Of a DNA stretch of 64,000 bases, positions 21,840 through 33,494 are shown in pieces. This DNA comes from Ampullaceana balthica (lineage: Eukaryota > Mollusca > Gastropoda > Lymnaeidae). The stretch covers positions 1,505,323-1,569,322 of the forward strand of contig CALYLW010000137.1 in the NCBI GenBank assembly GCA_944989445.1, in the 5' to 3' direction. The notes beneath the pieces were generated by a model that was not told the DNA's origin, did not search any database, and worked only from the letters and a program-made list of their open reading frames with translations. Every line of letters begins with the position of its first letter. Position 1 is the first letter of the stretch. Position numbers and translations under genes: made by a program.

Positions 21840-23847
21840 CTTTCCATCCACAGAACCCAGCCCTCCCTCACGACGCCAGGACAAACGGGCAGACAACTCA
21901 TTTCAAACTTTAAACATGTTTAACGGAAGGGGGTTTCGTCCCCACTCTATGCCACGCATGGCTGACCAACCGAACCCTGATCCCTCTCGGTACAACGTTT
22001 CTTTTCACATTACGCTCTTAAGTGAGCTAATTCGGCGCCACCTCTGTCTCAATCACTTCAGTTTATATAATTTCTATTTCAGACCACAGTTCCAATGACC
22101 TTGTAAAAAAAATCTATTTAAGCCTTCAGATTCCTTTGCATTATAAAGAGCTATTGATAATATATTTACACTAGGGACTGCCTACAAGGCGTGTGAAGTA
22201 AATGAAGAGGGAAGCGTGTGTTATTTTTAGGGTTGAGAAAAGAATTTCAGCAGACGATACATAACAAAACAACAGTAGGCTTATGGTTTTAAAAGATTTT
22301 TTTAAAAAGTTATTGTAATTTAATTTATACCATCAAGGGCCCTCTGCGCTTAATACTTATAATTATAATTAAATCTGTCTATAAAAATCTAATAATTAAT
22401 ATAAAAAAAATAGACATTACTGTTATCGGAAAATGTGATAAATTTATACAATTATAGTTCCTCCAAAAGTCTAGAGTTATATTAGTAAAACGAAGCGTGG
22501 TCTGCCGAGCGCTTCCGATCATGAACGATAGCCTTGTCGTTGGGGTAAGTAAGTGTGCATGTACAAATTTCAAGTTAAATGGAATAGCAGAAAATGTGTG
22601 TGTGTGAGAGAGGGGGGATGAATAGGTGTCACAGGAGATGTAAGCACCCAAGGGCAAGCCAAGGTCACAGGTGACCTGAACTTTAAGAATTTAAAAAAAA
22701 ATGTTTATCACAGGCGAGTGCGCTCACAGAATGTTAGCTGAACTGATCGCAAGGACGTGGCAGTGGCTCAAAGCAGGTGCAAGAAATTGATCACTCAAGG
22801 ATACCCGAAGGTCATTTAATGACCTGCTGATCGTGAATAATATTACTGTAATTTGTGGGGGGGGGGTGGCGGGGGTGGGCGGGTAAGCATAAATAGTGTG
22901 TCCTCGATTGGACACCAGGAAGTGGATTTCAAATGAGATGCAGAGCAAGGTTATAAAACGCGTGTAAAAACGGAAGAAAATTTTTTAAATATTTTTTTTA
23001 GAGTAATCATAATATTAAGCTAATACGGGCTGGGCAAAAAGCTTTGGTTAATATAGTAAACAGCTCTGGCCCTCAGCTGATTTTTAGCAGGCGAAGGAGG
23101 GGTTGACATTCTGTTAAGATACTATCCTTCAAAATGTCCATGTCTGCTAATTATATATTCCACCCAAGTGCCCTTGTATCCAGCTAACTTTACGTTTTTA
23201 AAAAAAATCTATCTTCATATACTTTCTTTATCTTTTCTCCCTGTTTTCACGAAACTCTTTCTCGTCCTCTGTGTATGCACATTTACCTAACAGGCATCCT
23301 TGTTGAGCTTCACAGAAATATCGCGTCATAAAAGCCAACCCGAGTGTAGAATAATGGAGGGTCGTTTATTTACCGACAACAATAAAGCGTTTCTTTAAAG
23401 TGTGTTATAGTGGTCGTGTTATTGTATTACAACACCCCTTCCCAAAACACAAACATATCCACACACACAAAAAACAAAACACAACCAAAAACAGAAAGCA
23501 ACAGTGAACCAAACTGGAATACAGACTTATAATAATTGAGCCATTTCTATAATTTTCAGACAATGCCGTAGCTAGTAAAAAATGAGAAATGAATTTTTGA
23601 AAATCGAAAAACAATCGGGAATGCTGGGAGTATACCCACCAGATTTGCCATCTGTGAAAAACAGAGAAATAAATAAATAAATACAGGTGGTAGTTCATTT
23701 GTTCAGATGCCCATCGTGTCGAAGTGAGGTGAAACGAGTCGAGTCTTTCCATAAAAGAAGGGAATGTGATGTTATTGGTGAGCTCAGACATAACAAGAAT
23801 GAAGGAAAGAAATCAACTAACAACAGCAAACTAATCTTTACAATAAA
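21840..23847. other. Non-coding stretch
   Basis: About 2 kb with no supported gene. A short frame at about 22460-22550 ends at a TTGGG|GTAAGTAAG donor-like site and follows TTATAG, but it encodes under 30 residues and has no recognisable motif. G-runs occur near 22855-22882. The rest is AT-rich. Confidence 0.45.
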
Positions 23848-24310
23848 AAAAAACCCCGTAAAAAACAAGTTTTTCAATATAAATCCTTTATGTACTAGAC
23901 GCAACTAAAAGAATGTTCATTATAATACGCAGCGCAAGACCATCCAAAAATACAACATTTCAGTTGTGTCGTAAAACATGTTTAACATAATGCGCACCGA
24001 TCACGAATATGTTTATAAAAAGTGTTGACAATAAAATACGTACCGCGACACTATCTCAAAAAATAACATGATACATAAAAATAAATAAAATAATCTAAAA
24101 ATTCAATAATTTAATTACAGTACATGCGATCGATCTGAAATTTTGATACGTAGTTTTTATCATCGCCACGAAACTGCTTGCTAAATTTCAGCTCGCTAGC
24201 TTACGAGAAAGTGGGTTAAAAATCGATCCAAAGTTTTGGCGACCGACAATCATGCAAGCAAGCAATCAAGGATTCAAACAGAAACCACGAGATATAAAGG
24301 ATTTAAAAAA
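23848..24310 (-). mobile_element. Family B element, near full-length, reversed
   Basis: Reading from the right, this begins TTTTTTAAATCCTTTATATC, then GATTGCTTGCTTG, AACCCACTTTCTCGTAAGCT, AGCGAGCTGAAATTTAGC and CAGATCGATCGCATGTAC. It ends on the left with ACATAAAGGATTTATATTGA, AAAACTTG and TTTTTTACGGGG. The two ends carry the inverted motif AAATCCTTTATRT. The length is about 460 bp and it encodes no protein, consistent with a non-autonomous inverted-repeat element. Confidence 0.75.
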
Positions 24311-24500
24311 AACAACAACAACAACAAAACATTCTACGCAAGCTAAACCCCAACACAACCACCACCACCACCAACATCACAAACACAACCACCACCAACA
24401 TCACACACATCCTCACCCACACATCCAAGACTTATACCAACATCACAAACATCATCACCAACACAACCAACGCCACCAAAACCACAATAAAGAATCACCA
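24311..24500. repeat. Cryptic CAA/CAC-rich repeat
   Basis: Irregular sequence dominated by CAACCACCACCA and CATCACAAACAC on the + strand, nearly free of G. Its open His-rich frame is a by-product of composition. Confidence 0.8.
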
Positions 24501-25436
24501 ACAACGAACTAATGTAATGAGAATGGAACGTTTGTGCAATTTCTTTCAGCCTATCTACCAGGAAAGAAACATCAAAGCGTGCTTGAGTTGATTATCATGG
24601 ACAAAAAAAATCGTCTTAGTACGGCCGCTTCCGATCTTAACAACGTCAGGTAAACGCATATTCTCCCCCCAACCCCCCAGAAAAAACACACAAAAAACAC
24701 GTAATTATTATACTAATAAATGCCCGGGTATCTAGAATATCAGAGAAATAGGTGGGGATATTCTACTGTGCACGAGTCAAAATAATTTTAAGACACTGCC
24801 AATAATCCTCGTGGAATTGGGGTTTAAAGCCTTAATCCATTAAGCATTTAAATTTTATTGTCAAGTAAACACCACCATTTAAGGACTTAGACATCAGTCT
24901 ACCTGCCATGCATGAGAATCTATAGTAGAATCTATATATATATATATAAATCTATATGTATGCTTACGGCAAAATTTCATACATCTTGAGTTGCGTCAAT
25001 AGTAATTTACCACACGTCCCTGGTGTAATATGTCTATTGTGTGTGCTTGTGTGTGCAAAACCATTCAAACTTATAGAATCCAGGTATGATAACCGAAATA
25101 GGACACCTTGAAATGACCCAATAGGACACCGAGTCCCCGACAGGACACTAGGACACCTGGGGGCTAGCGGGCTGAAGAAATAAAGGTCCAGACAAAAATT
25201 GCGGGGGCACCTTTGTGCATGTCGTTATGATTTAATCTCATTGGCAATCTCTGAAAGGCATGTCGGGTCGGAAGAAACACCTAACGTCAGGGGGAAAAAA
25301 ACGTCAGTCCGATTGAATTACATCCCCTGGCTACAGACAAACTGTAACAGACCTGAGTGCAGGCGTCTCAAGAGTTGATGTTACATGCAGTACACAGCGT
25401 TGTTACAAGACAGCACTGTTTCCATGTTAAAGTACT
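24501..25436. other. Unique non-coding stretch
   Basis: No gene is seen. A short TA run lies at 24934-24947, and irregular AGGACACC phrases lie at 25100-25160. Confidence 0.5.
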
Positions 25437-26500
25437 GTATGGTACTATATCACAGGACTGTATGGCACTATATCACAGGACTGTATGGCACTATATCACA
25501 GGACTGTATGGCACTATATCACAGGACTGTATGACACTATATCACAGGACTGTATGACACTATATCACAGGACTGTATGACACTATATCACAGGACTGTA
25601 TGACACTATATCACAGGACTGTATGACACTATATCACATGACTGTATGACACTATATCACAGGACTGTATGACACTATATCACAGGACTGTATGACACTA
25701 TATCACAGGACTGTATGACACTATATCACAGGACTGTATGACACTATATCACAGGACTGTATGACACTATATCACAGGACTGTATGACACTATATCACAG
25801 GACTGTATGACACTATATCACAGGACTGTATGACACTATATCACAGGACTGTATGACACTATATCACATGACTGTATGACACTATATCACATGACTGTAT
25901 GACACTATATCACAGGACTGTATGACACTATATCACAGGACTGTATGACACTATATCACAGGACTGTATGACACTATATCACATGACTGTATGACACTAT
26001 ATCACATGACTGTATGACACTATATCACAGGAGAGTATGACACTATATCACAGGAGAGTATGACACTATATCACAGGAGAGTATGACACTATATCACAGG
26101 ACTGTATGACACTATATCACAGGACTGTATGGCACTATATCACAGGACTGTATGACACTATATCACAGGACTGTATGACACTATATCACAGGACTGTATG
26201 ACACTATATCACAGGACAGTATGACACTATATCACAGGACTGTATGGCACTATATCACAGGACTGTATGGCACTATATCACAGGACTGTATGACACTATA
26301 TCACAGGACTGTATGGCACTATATCACATGACTGTGTGGTACTATGTCACAGGACTGTATGGTACTTTGTCACAGGACTGTATGGCACTATGTCACAGGA
26401 CTGTATGGCACTATGTTACAGGACTGTATGGCACTATATCACAGGACTGTATGTCACTATGTCACAGGACTGTATGGCACTATGTCACAGCACTGAATGC
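25437..26500. repeat. 23-bp minisatellite, ~46 units
   Basis: The unit is 23 bp: ACTATATCACAGGACTGTAT followed by GAC or GGC. Variants are clustered: GGC units at both edges, GACTGTATGAC in the centre, CATGACTG variants in small groups (25.86-26.0 kb), and three consecutive GGAGAG variants near 26030-26100. ATGTCACAG variants are confined to the right edge. The grouped variants show local spread of mutated units. Confidence 0.95.
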
Positions 26501-26866
26501 AGATTTTAATTATACAACTAAGATGAGTGGTAATAAGACTTTCTATTACAGCGTTGCGAGGTGACGAACGACTTTTAAAAAGTTTACTCGGCAGTCATCA
26601 GCTAATTATAGTTCGCCAGAGATTGCGACAGATCTTCTCAAGACGGTATGTTAGATGTTTCTTCATTAATAATATTACGGGCGTTGGATGCGTGATGTCA
26701 TGTTTCGGTGCGCAAATGTTCACGCGCATTCCTTTAAAGAAATCGGAATTGATGATATGTTTTGAGCCAACTGAAAGTGTAAAGAGGTAGGCACACATGG
26801 TATCGTTAGAAGCAGATGTCAATAACGTGTTTAGAGGCAGGTTTAAAGAGGCAGGTACAACGATAT
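26501..26866. other. Unique non-coding stretch
   Basis: Overlapping short frames on both strands without splice or domain support. Confidence 0.45.
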
Positions 26867-26874
26867 GATTAGAG

Positions 26875-27073
26875 CAGAGCCGGCCTAAGGGAATTGTAGG
26901 CCTAAGGGAATTGGAGTCCCAAGGCGAAGTGAATTTGGTGGCCCTAAAGTAATAGAAAACTTAAAAATAAATTTGGAGATATTCTTGTGCGAGGCCCCCC
27001 CCCCATTAATGATGAGACTAATCGGAGGCCCTAGGCGGCTGCCTAGTTTGCCTATGCGCCTAAAGCCGGTCCT
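26875..27073. mobile_element. hAT-type non-autonomous element (199 bp)
   Basis: It starts CAGAGCCGGCCTAAGGGAAT and ends GCGCCTAAAGCCGGTCCT, imperfect inverted repeats. It is flanked by GATTAGAG on both sides (26867-26874 and 27074-27081). An 8-bp target duplication and CAG-type ends are diagnostic of hAT transposons. It has no transposase. Confidence 0.85.
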
Positions 27074-27081
27074 GATTAGAG

Positions 27082-28398
27082 TTAGATATAGATGTTATGT
27101 TTATTAGGATGTATAAATAAAATGAGGATTTGGTTTAAAATTTGCACAAAAATCATTTCTGCGGTCAAATGTAAGAATACGTTTGTCATCATATTGATTA
27201 TAAATGATTTTTTAAGAAAACCAAAGGTAAAAGGTCCCACAAAGTACAAGACGCAATTACAGCACGAAAGGTTATGCCAGACACACAAGTATCATTGAGT
27301 CTGTGTCAGACACCATACAGGACACACAGGCACCATCGAGACCAGATTGAAAAGTCCTTGCATAAAAGATTGCAACTCTACAGTCCTTTCAACACCTGTG
27401 CTCCTGCCCATCGACGAACAAACCCCACGGCAACTTCTCCGTCCACCGTGTGGCGCCAGTAAAACAAAAGCGCCCACCGCACCGTTCACTCAACACCCTC
27501 TTGAAACTTTACGGGGCGAATGCGGCCCCCATCTTTTGGGGGAAGTGGAAACTTTTTCTGGCATGAGGACGTGGTTCACTTCTTTTTTTTGGGCAAACAA
27601 AGATAAACCTGGTCGTAACAAAAGGCGGTCAATTTTTAGACCAGGTATGACAGGTATAATTGGTCTGGCTCTGACCTAGATTCCAAAACGAATCTGTCAA
27701 TCTATCACGGATTAGCAGCACTTTAACGCAATAAAAAAAAATTGGAAGATGTCGGCATAAGGGGCAGGGGAGGCGTGGGTTAGATTGTGTGGTGCCGAAT
27801 AGGCGGTGGGAATACGGTTCTTTGGGAGTCGTTGATTGGGGTGGGGGCTGGGGGTGAATGTGTGGGTGGGGGAGAGTCAGAGGTGTGGCTGTCATTACTT
27901 ACGGGATATCACGGATCAACCGTAGGAAGTGTCAGAGATATAGAACATTAGTACAGATAGACAGTATCCAAGATGGAACCCATGCGTTAAGTCAATTTAA
28001 TCTCAATGAATACGTTATAGCTTATCACCATATATAACAAAATGTCTCTTTGTCAACCCTATGCAATAATGCGACAACAAACAAATAAAAAGGGCGTTAT
28101 GGAGGAACGCACTCGTTTATCCGTATACAGTCGGTCACCGAATCGAGTGTGAGGCTAAGGGGCGTGTCCAAGATCTCAAGCACTTTGAGCAAGTGCTCAG
28201 CTCCGGGCTCGGAGAATGTTCTCTCCATAGACCTGACCAAACACAGGTATACTGTGGATTCATCTCAACGTAGCCCCTCAATACGACGTATGCAAGGGAC
28301 AAGTAGGGACATTGAAAGGTTTTCACGAGCTGCCAGAATAAAGAATATTGGCGATGTTAATTTTATTGCTCGGTGTCAGGCATTGAAGGAATGCAGCT
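27082..28398. other. Unique non-coding stretch
   Basis: No supported gene. Block 27360-27660 is less AT-rich with a continuous frame, but has no recognised motif. A G-rich part lies near 27830-27880. Confidence 0.45.
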
Positions 28399-28399
28399 G

Positions 28400-28661
28400 A
28401 GGGGTTGAGAGTGGGGGTTGAGAGTGGGGGTTGAGAGTGGGGGTTGAGAGTGGGGGTTGAGAGTGGGGGTTGAGAGTGGGGGTTGCGAGTGGGGGTTGAG
28501 AGTGGGGGTTGGGAGTGGGGGTTGAGAGTGGGGGTTGAGAGTGGGGGTTGAGAGTGGGGGTTGAGAGCGGGGGTTGGGAGTGGGGGTTGAGAGTGGGGGT
28601 TGAGAGTGGGGGTTGAGAGTGGGGGTTGAGAGTGGGGGTTGAGAGTGGGGGTTGAGAGTGA
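28400..28661. repeat. 13-bp minisatellite (GGGGGTTGAGAGT), ~20 units
   Basis: Almost perfect head-to-tail 13-bp units with rare GAGAGC, GCGAGT and GGGAGT variants. Each has a G5 run on the + strand, giving regularly spaced G-runs. The open minus-strand frames (13-residue period) are by-products. Confidence 0.95.
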
Positions 28662-28675
28662 AGGACGCAGATTGG

Positions 28676-28775
28676 GGGTTGTCAATGGGGTGTCTAGACC
28701 TGGGTTGTAGGGTATGGAGTGTGCGGACCAGGGTTGTAGGGTATGGAGTGTGTGGACCATGGTTGTAGAGTACGT
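28676..28775. repeat. 29-bp tandem repeat, ~3 units
   Basis: Three imperfect copies of a unit starting GGGTTGTAGGGTATGGAGTG and ending in GGACCA, right after the 13-bp array. Confidence 0.85.
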
Positions 28776-29430
28776 GGTGTGATGTTGTTTTGGAGGATGT
28801 AAATATATGGGGAAAAAAACAACAACAAATCCATACAGTGGATTGGGTACCTGGAGTTAGAGACAATATGACCGAGTCAAGAGATTTTTCTCAGCCCCTT
28901 TCAGTAATGTTTATGAAACCCGCTTCACAGATGAAAGTTGGATGATCAAAAGTTCACCTCTCGTGATGAAGTCAGAAAGTGACGAGAGTTGGCCGAAAGC
29001 TCCGTACGAACAACTCTCCTACGCAATAACTTATTGCTTATTAAACCGATTCACTTAAATCCATTGACACGTCCCATTAAAACAAACGCCATACAATAAC
29101 TTAATCCAAATTTTGTCTTTATCATTTTTATCCATCAATAATATTCAAATAACTTAAATCCAAATTATATAAAATTTGTAAAAGTAACGCACATGTGTGA
29201 AATCCAAACAAATTTTAAATTTAAGGGAAGTAACCAGAACAATAGTTTAATGTATAATGTTTAAAATTAGCTCCTCTTGGTTATTAAGATTTAAATTTAA
29301 ATTTTTTCATTGCCGTTTCGAAATGGCTAAATAAATGATCCCCTAAACTCCGTGGGGGTGATAAAGGCGGATTAATTTGAAGGGATTAGAAAATAGTCCC
29401 AAAAGTGACTTATTTAGGACAGATACTACC
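28776..29430. other. Unique AT-rich stretch
   Basis: No gene or element is recognised. Confidence 0.5.
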
Positions 29431-29431
29431 A

Positions 29432-29822
29432 AGAATACTTCACGTAACACCACAAGTTACCCTAGAATACCTCAAGGAACACTACAAGTTACCCTAGAAT
29501 CCACCATGTAACACCACAAGTTACCATAGAATACCTCAAGGAACACCACAAGTTACCATAGAATACCTCAAGGAACACCACAAGTTACCATAGAATACCT
29601 CAAGGAACACCACAAGTTACCATAGAATACCTCAAGGAACACCACAAGTTACCATAGAATACCTCAAGGAACACCACAAGTTACCATAGAATACCTCAAG
29701 GAACACCACAAGTTACCATAGAATACCTCAAGGAACACCAAAAGTTACCATAGAAAACCTCAAGGAACACCACAAGTTACCATAGAATACCTCAAGAAAC
29801 ACCACAAGTTACCCTAGAATAA
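29432..29822. repeat. 32-bp minisatellite, ~12 units
   Basis: The unit is 32 bp: ATAGAATACCTCAAGGAACA followed by CCACAAGTTACC. Central units are identical. Edge units differ (TTCACGTAACACC on the left, CCCTAGAATAATC on the right), as expected for an array expanding from its middle. Confidence 0.95.
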
Positions 29823-30917
29823 TCTACGTATTACCTAATTGTTCCCCACTGATATAAATGTTCCCCACCATAAGATGTGTTCCTTGCGTTAAATTTATGT
29901 TCCTGTTCGTGATGTGTTGTTCAACAATGGGAGTCGTAAGTTTTCTGTTGTTTGTGAGGTTTTGGGGATTGGTTGGGGGGGTGGGGGTGGTTGGGTAGTT
30001 GCACTGATGACTGAACCTGTCATAAATCTTGAGTTTCACACACTTGATGTCTACCCACACAAAGAGGCACACTAGCAGAAGACCACATAAAGCACACTTA
30101 TCGTCCTCATTTACAGGTATATGACAATTTTTAATGTGCGTTGTCTTTATGCGTTGGGGTGTGTGCGTGTGTGTGTCTGTCTGTGTGTGTGTGCGTGTTG
30201 GGTGTGGGGGGGGGGAGATGTACCTACTTTAAGAACGTTCTGGTCGCTTGACGCTTCTGAGTTTTGTTGCCTCCTGAGGACATCGTGACCCAATACCGAC
30301 TATTTGCATGTGAAAAAGGGGGCGTTGTTCACACAGCCACCGCCCTTTCTTTACCCCTCCCCCCACCCCCACCCCCACTCCCGTTTATTACTTTAAAATA
30401 AAAAAATGAAATAATCAGGATTCAGTTCATTGAATAGGAGGACCTCGATAAAATTAAAGTACAGACGATTACTTTCTTTGATACCGTCCCACCCCACCCA
30501 GTTGCTCGCAGTTAAATGAATAATCTCTAGCCTACAACCTTATACAGGTACACGAGAGAACGTGAAAAAAAACGAGTGCGTGTGTGTGTGAGGGGGGGGG
30601 AGGGTGCATTAATAACACAACCAATAAAGGCTTTGTGATTCAGATCGTAGCTATGCGGGAAATGGACCTCCTGGCCAGAAGGGCGATTTCTGGATTAGCG
30701 AGGATAGCCGATAATAAAGTTAAGCTTTTCAGGACTATATATATATATCAGACTTTTTGTAACATTTTGTTTGTTCATGCTGCGCGGCGGTTACTAATCG
30801 GCTTCACCATTATCTAAATTTAGTTTTACACTTATTTATATTTTTATGAGGAAGTTTAGTTTGCTGATACATTTATCATCCCATCCCATGTTTTTCTTGC
30901 CTGAAAACTTACATGAC
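29823..30917. other. Unique non-coding stretch with GT/CT patches
   Basis: No supported gene. It holds a GT-rich run at 30150-30205, a C-rich run at 30350-30375 and a TA run near 30738-30748. Confidence 0.5.
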
Positions 30918-31235
30918 TGTATATTCCAGCGTATAAGACGACCTCCCAACTTGCCCTGTTAAAATATAGGTTTTAAGCCATTTTCGCCTCTCTCTCTCTC
31001 TCTTCCAACACACACCAAAAAAAAATCACATTTCCCTATCAGTATGGTAATTTTATTTCAAATGTCTTCAAAATCCCCCTGTTCATCATCTGCTATCATG
31101 AGTACATCAATGACATCTTGCAACCTTTTGACCATACCCGTGCATACGCTATATAAGACGATACCCGGCGCATAAGACCTAGCCCGGACTTTTTTGAGAG
31201 GATTGTTAAGGGTTAAAAACTCGTCTTATACGGTA
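30918..31235. mobile_element. MITE with GTATAAGACGA-type ends
   Basis: The left end reads TATATTCCAGCGTATAAGACGA and the right end CTCGTCTTATACGGTA, inverted versions of each other around a GTATAAGACGA core. Internal copies of the same motif occur at 31148-31175 (ATATAAGACGATACCCGGCG). This motif is familiar from a widespread group of animal DNA transposon-derived repeats. I cannot assign the superfamily from sequence alone. A CT run sits inside at 30987-31003. It is non-coding. Confidence 0.65.
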
Positions 31236-31650
31236 ATTATTTTTTATACAATCGCAAAAAAGCGTGTCCCACTCCGTGACCATTGCCCTTGCGACTAGTG
31301 AAGCGTCCTCTTAAATACCACAGAAATATCGCGAACCCCTCAGCATATAATACAGGAGCCAGAATGATCAACACGTCGTTTGGGTCCCTAAAGAGAATTT
31401 GGAGAAGAGGAAGAAGAGGATGTCAAAACTCTCGACTAGTAACACTCTCGCGTTGTTGTTCGTTTGTTTCCTCGACATAAGGTTGCGTTCCAAGTCCAAT
31501 GCAAGGGACACCACCAGCTGCAGAATAACTCCGCTTTCCAAATACCAAATGGCTGGAGTCTCGAGGGATCCTCTGTCACCGAGGCCACCACGAGTTACAC
31601 CCAAGCCGATCGTTTCCGAGGGTCAGATGAAACGATTATGATTTTAGAGC
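31236..31650. other. Unique sequence
   Basis: A GC-richer stretch with overlapping frames on both strands. No splice signals or motifs support a gene. Confidence 0.4.
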
Positions 31651-31651
31651 C

Positions 31652-31667
31652 TAGAGAGAGCCAGAGA

Positions 31668-31732
<65 letters not shown>

Positions 31733-31733
31733 T
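31652..31733. repeat. (GA)n microsatellite
   Basis: GA dinucleotide run of about 80 bp with two ATA interruptions; pure purine apart from these. Confidence 0.95.
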
Positions 31734-31929
31734 TAGAACGGGAGCAATGGAAAGGTACCAAACGGTGGAAACGAGAGAATCTGTTTTAAGACCAAGGTCC
31801 CGGGTATCACCGAACTCGGTCGGGGCTTAGTGGGTAGTTTTAATTGTGGGCTTCTGTTTCATGGGATTAGGGGAGCTTGGGGTGGGATAGGAGGTGGGGG
31901 AGATAAGGAAGAGTGGTTGAGGATAAGGC

Positions 31930-32890
31930 AGGGTGTACCATTGGTACCTAAGGTGTGTACATGGCAGGGTATACCATTGGGATCTAGGGTGTGTACATGG
32001 CAGGGTGTACCATTGGTACCTAGGGTGTGTACATGGCAGGGTGTACCATTGGTACCTAGGATGTGTACATGGCAGGGTGTACCATTGGGATCTAGGGTGT
32101 GTACATGGCAGGGTGTACCATTCGTACCCAGGGCGTGTACATGGCAGGGTGTACCATTGGTACCTAGGGTGTGTACATGGCAGGGTGTACCATTGGGATC
32201 TAGGGTGTGTACATGGCAGGGTGTACCATTGGTACCAATGGTGTGTACATGGCAGTGTGTACCATTGGTACCTAGGGTGTGTACATGGCAGGGTGTACCA
32301 TTGGGATCTAGGGTGTGTACATGGCAGGGTGTACCATTGGTACCTAGGGTGTGTACATGGCAAGGTGTACCATTGGGATCTAGGGTGTGTACATGGCAGG
32401 GTGTACCATTGGTACCTAGGGTGTGTACATGGCAGGGTGTACCATTGGGATCTAGGGTGTGTACATTGCAGGGTGTACCATTGGTACCTAGGGTGTGTAC
32501 ATGGCAGGGTGTACCATTGGTACCTAGGGTGTGTACATGGCAAGGTGTACCATTGGGATCTAGGGTGTGTACATGGCAGGGTGTACCATTGGTACCTAGG
32601 GTGTGTACATGGCAGGGTGTACCATTGGTACCTAGGGTGTGTACATGACAAGGTGTAACATTGGGATCTAGGGTGTGTACATGGCAGGGTGTACCATTGG
32701 TACCTAGGGTGTGTACATGGCAGGGTGTACCATTGGTACCTAGGGTGTGTACATGGCAAGGTGTACCATTGGGACCTAGGGTGTGTACATGGCAGGGTGT
32801 ACCATTGGGACCTAGGGTGTACATGGCAGGATGTACCATTGGGAAGTAAGGTGTGTACATGGCAGGGTGTACCATAGGGACCTAAGATGT
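31930..32890. repeat. 36-bp minisatellite, ~27 units, alternating variants
   Basis: The unit is 36 bp: GTGTGTACATGGCAGGGTGT followed by ACCATTGGTACCTAGG or ACCATTGGGATCTAGG. The GTACC and GATC versions often alternate, giving a partial 72-bp higher-order period. Each unit holds short palindromes (TGTACA, GGTACC, CCTAGG). The length is a multiple of three, so long frames are open on both strands; they are not genes. Confidence 0.95.
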
Positions 32891-33494
32891 CTACACGGGG
32901 CTCTACAACGGCTTTGCTTCCAACGCAGCAGTTTTCTTTACGGGGGTGTCAATTTTAGAACCCCTGAAATCCTACCGCGAGCTAATCCTGTCCACCTAAC
33001 ACCAGCCAACCCGATTTTGTCATGACAGGAGGGATGGTACCTATGTGGTCTAGCAGACGTCACTTGGTGAGCCACACCGGATATAAAGCTATGACAGGTA
33101 TCCGGGTCGTGTTTTTCAACCACCGAAATAAGCTGTGTCGGAAACATTATAAGCAGTGTCCCTAAGTTGACATCGGACCACGGAAAGGAGGGTGTGGGGG
33201 GGGGGCACATCTCTGGTGCTTGAGTAATGGCCTGGTCCTGTACAACGTAATTTTCTAAATTGTCGGTGCTGAGAGTTGACTAAGCCAAAATACTCCAAGA
33301 AGAAGGGAAAGGTGACGTCAGAAGTTTTATGTCCCCGAAGGATTAATGGTTAATTAATTTTAAAACAATCTTCAAGAAAAGACCTTAAAATAATATTAAA
33401 AAAGGAACACTTAAAAGTAGACCATTCATATGAATGAGGTGTGTACAATGTGAATTTATTCATTTTTGTATGTCTTGAGTCTGACACTGGACAA
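32891..33494. other. Unique sequence
   Basis: No supported gene or element. Confidence 0.45.

Noticed and set aside
19845..22098. Very long open frames (over 450 and up to about 730 residues) on both strands
   Set aside because: They lie on the G-free minisatellite. Absence of G on one strand removes TAG and TGA there, and the translations are low-complexity repeats with no domain.
22460..22550. Possible small exon ending at a GTAAGTAAG donor
   Set aside because: Under 30 residues, weak acceptor, no recognisable motif; donor-like sequences of this kind are expected by chance in 64 kb.
24252..24512. His-rich 86-residue frame
   Set aside because: Encoded by a CAC/CAA-rich cryptic repeat fused to the end of a family B transposon copy.
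25437..26500. Possible CRISPR array
   Set aside because: Units are directly adjacent with no unique spacers, the context is eukaryotic and there are no cas genes. The same applies to all other arrays in the window.
31827..32875. Cys/His-containing repeated frame (CHVHTLGTNGTP period) resembling a metal-binding repeat protein
   Set aside because: Three frames on two strands are open over the same 36-bp array, so the Cys/His pattern is a consequence of the DNA repeat.
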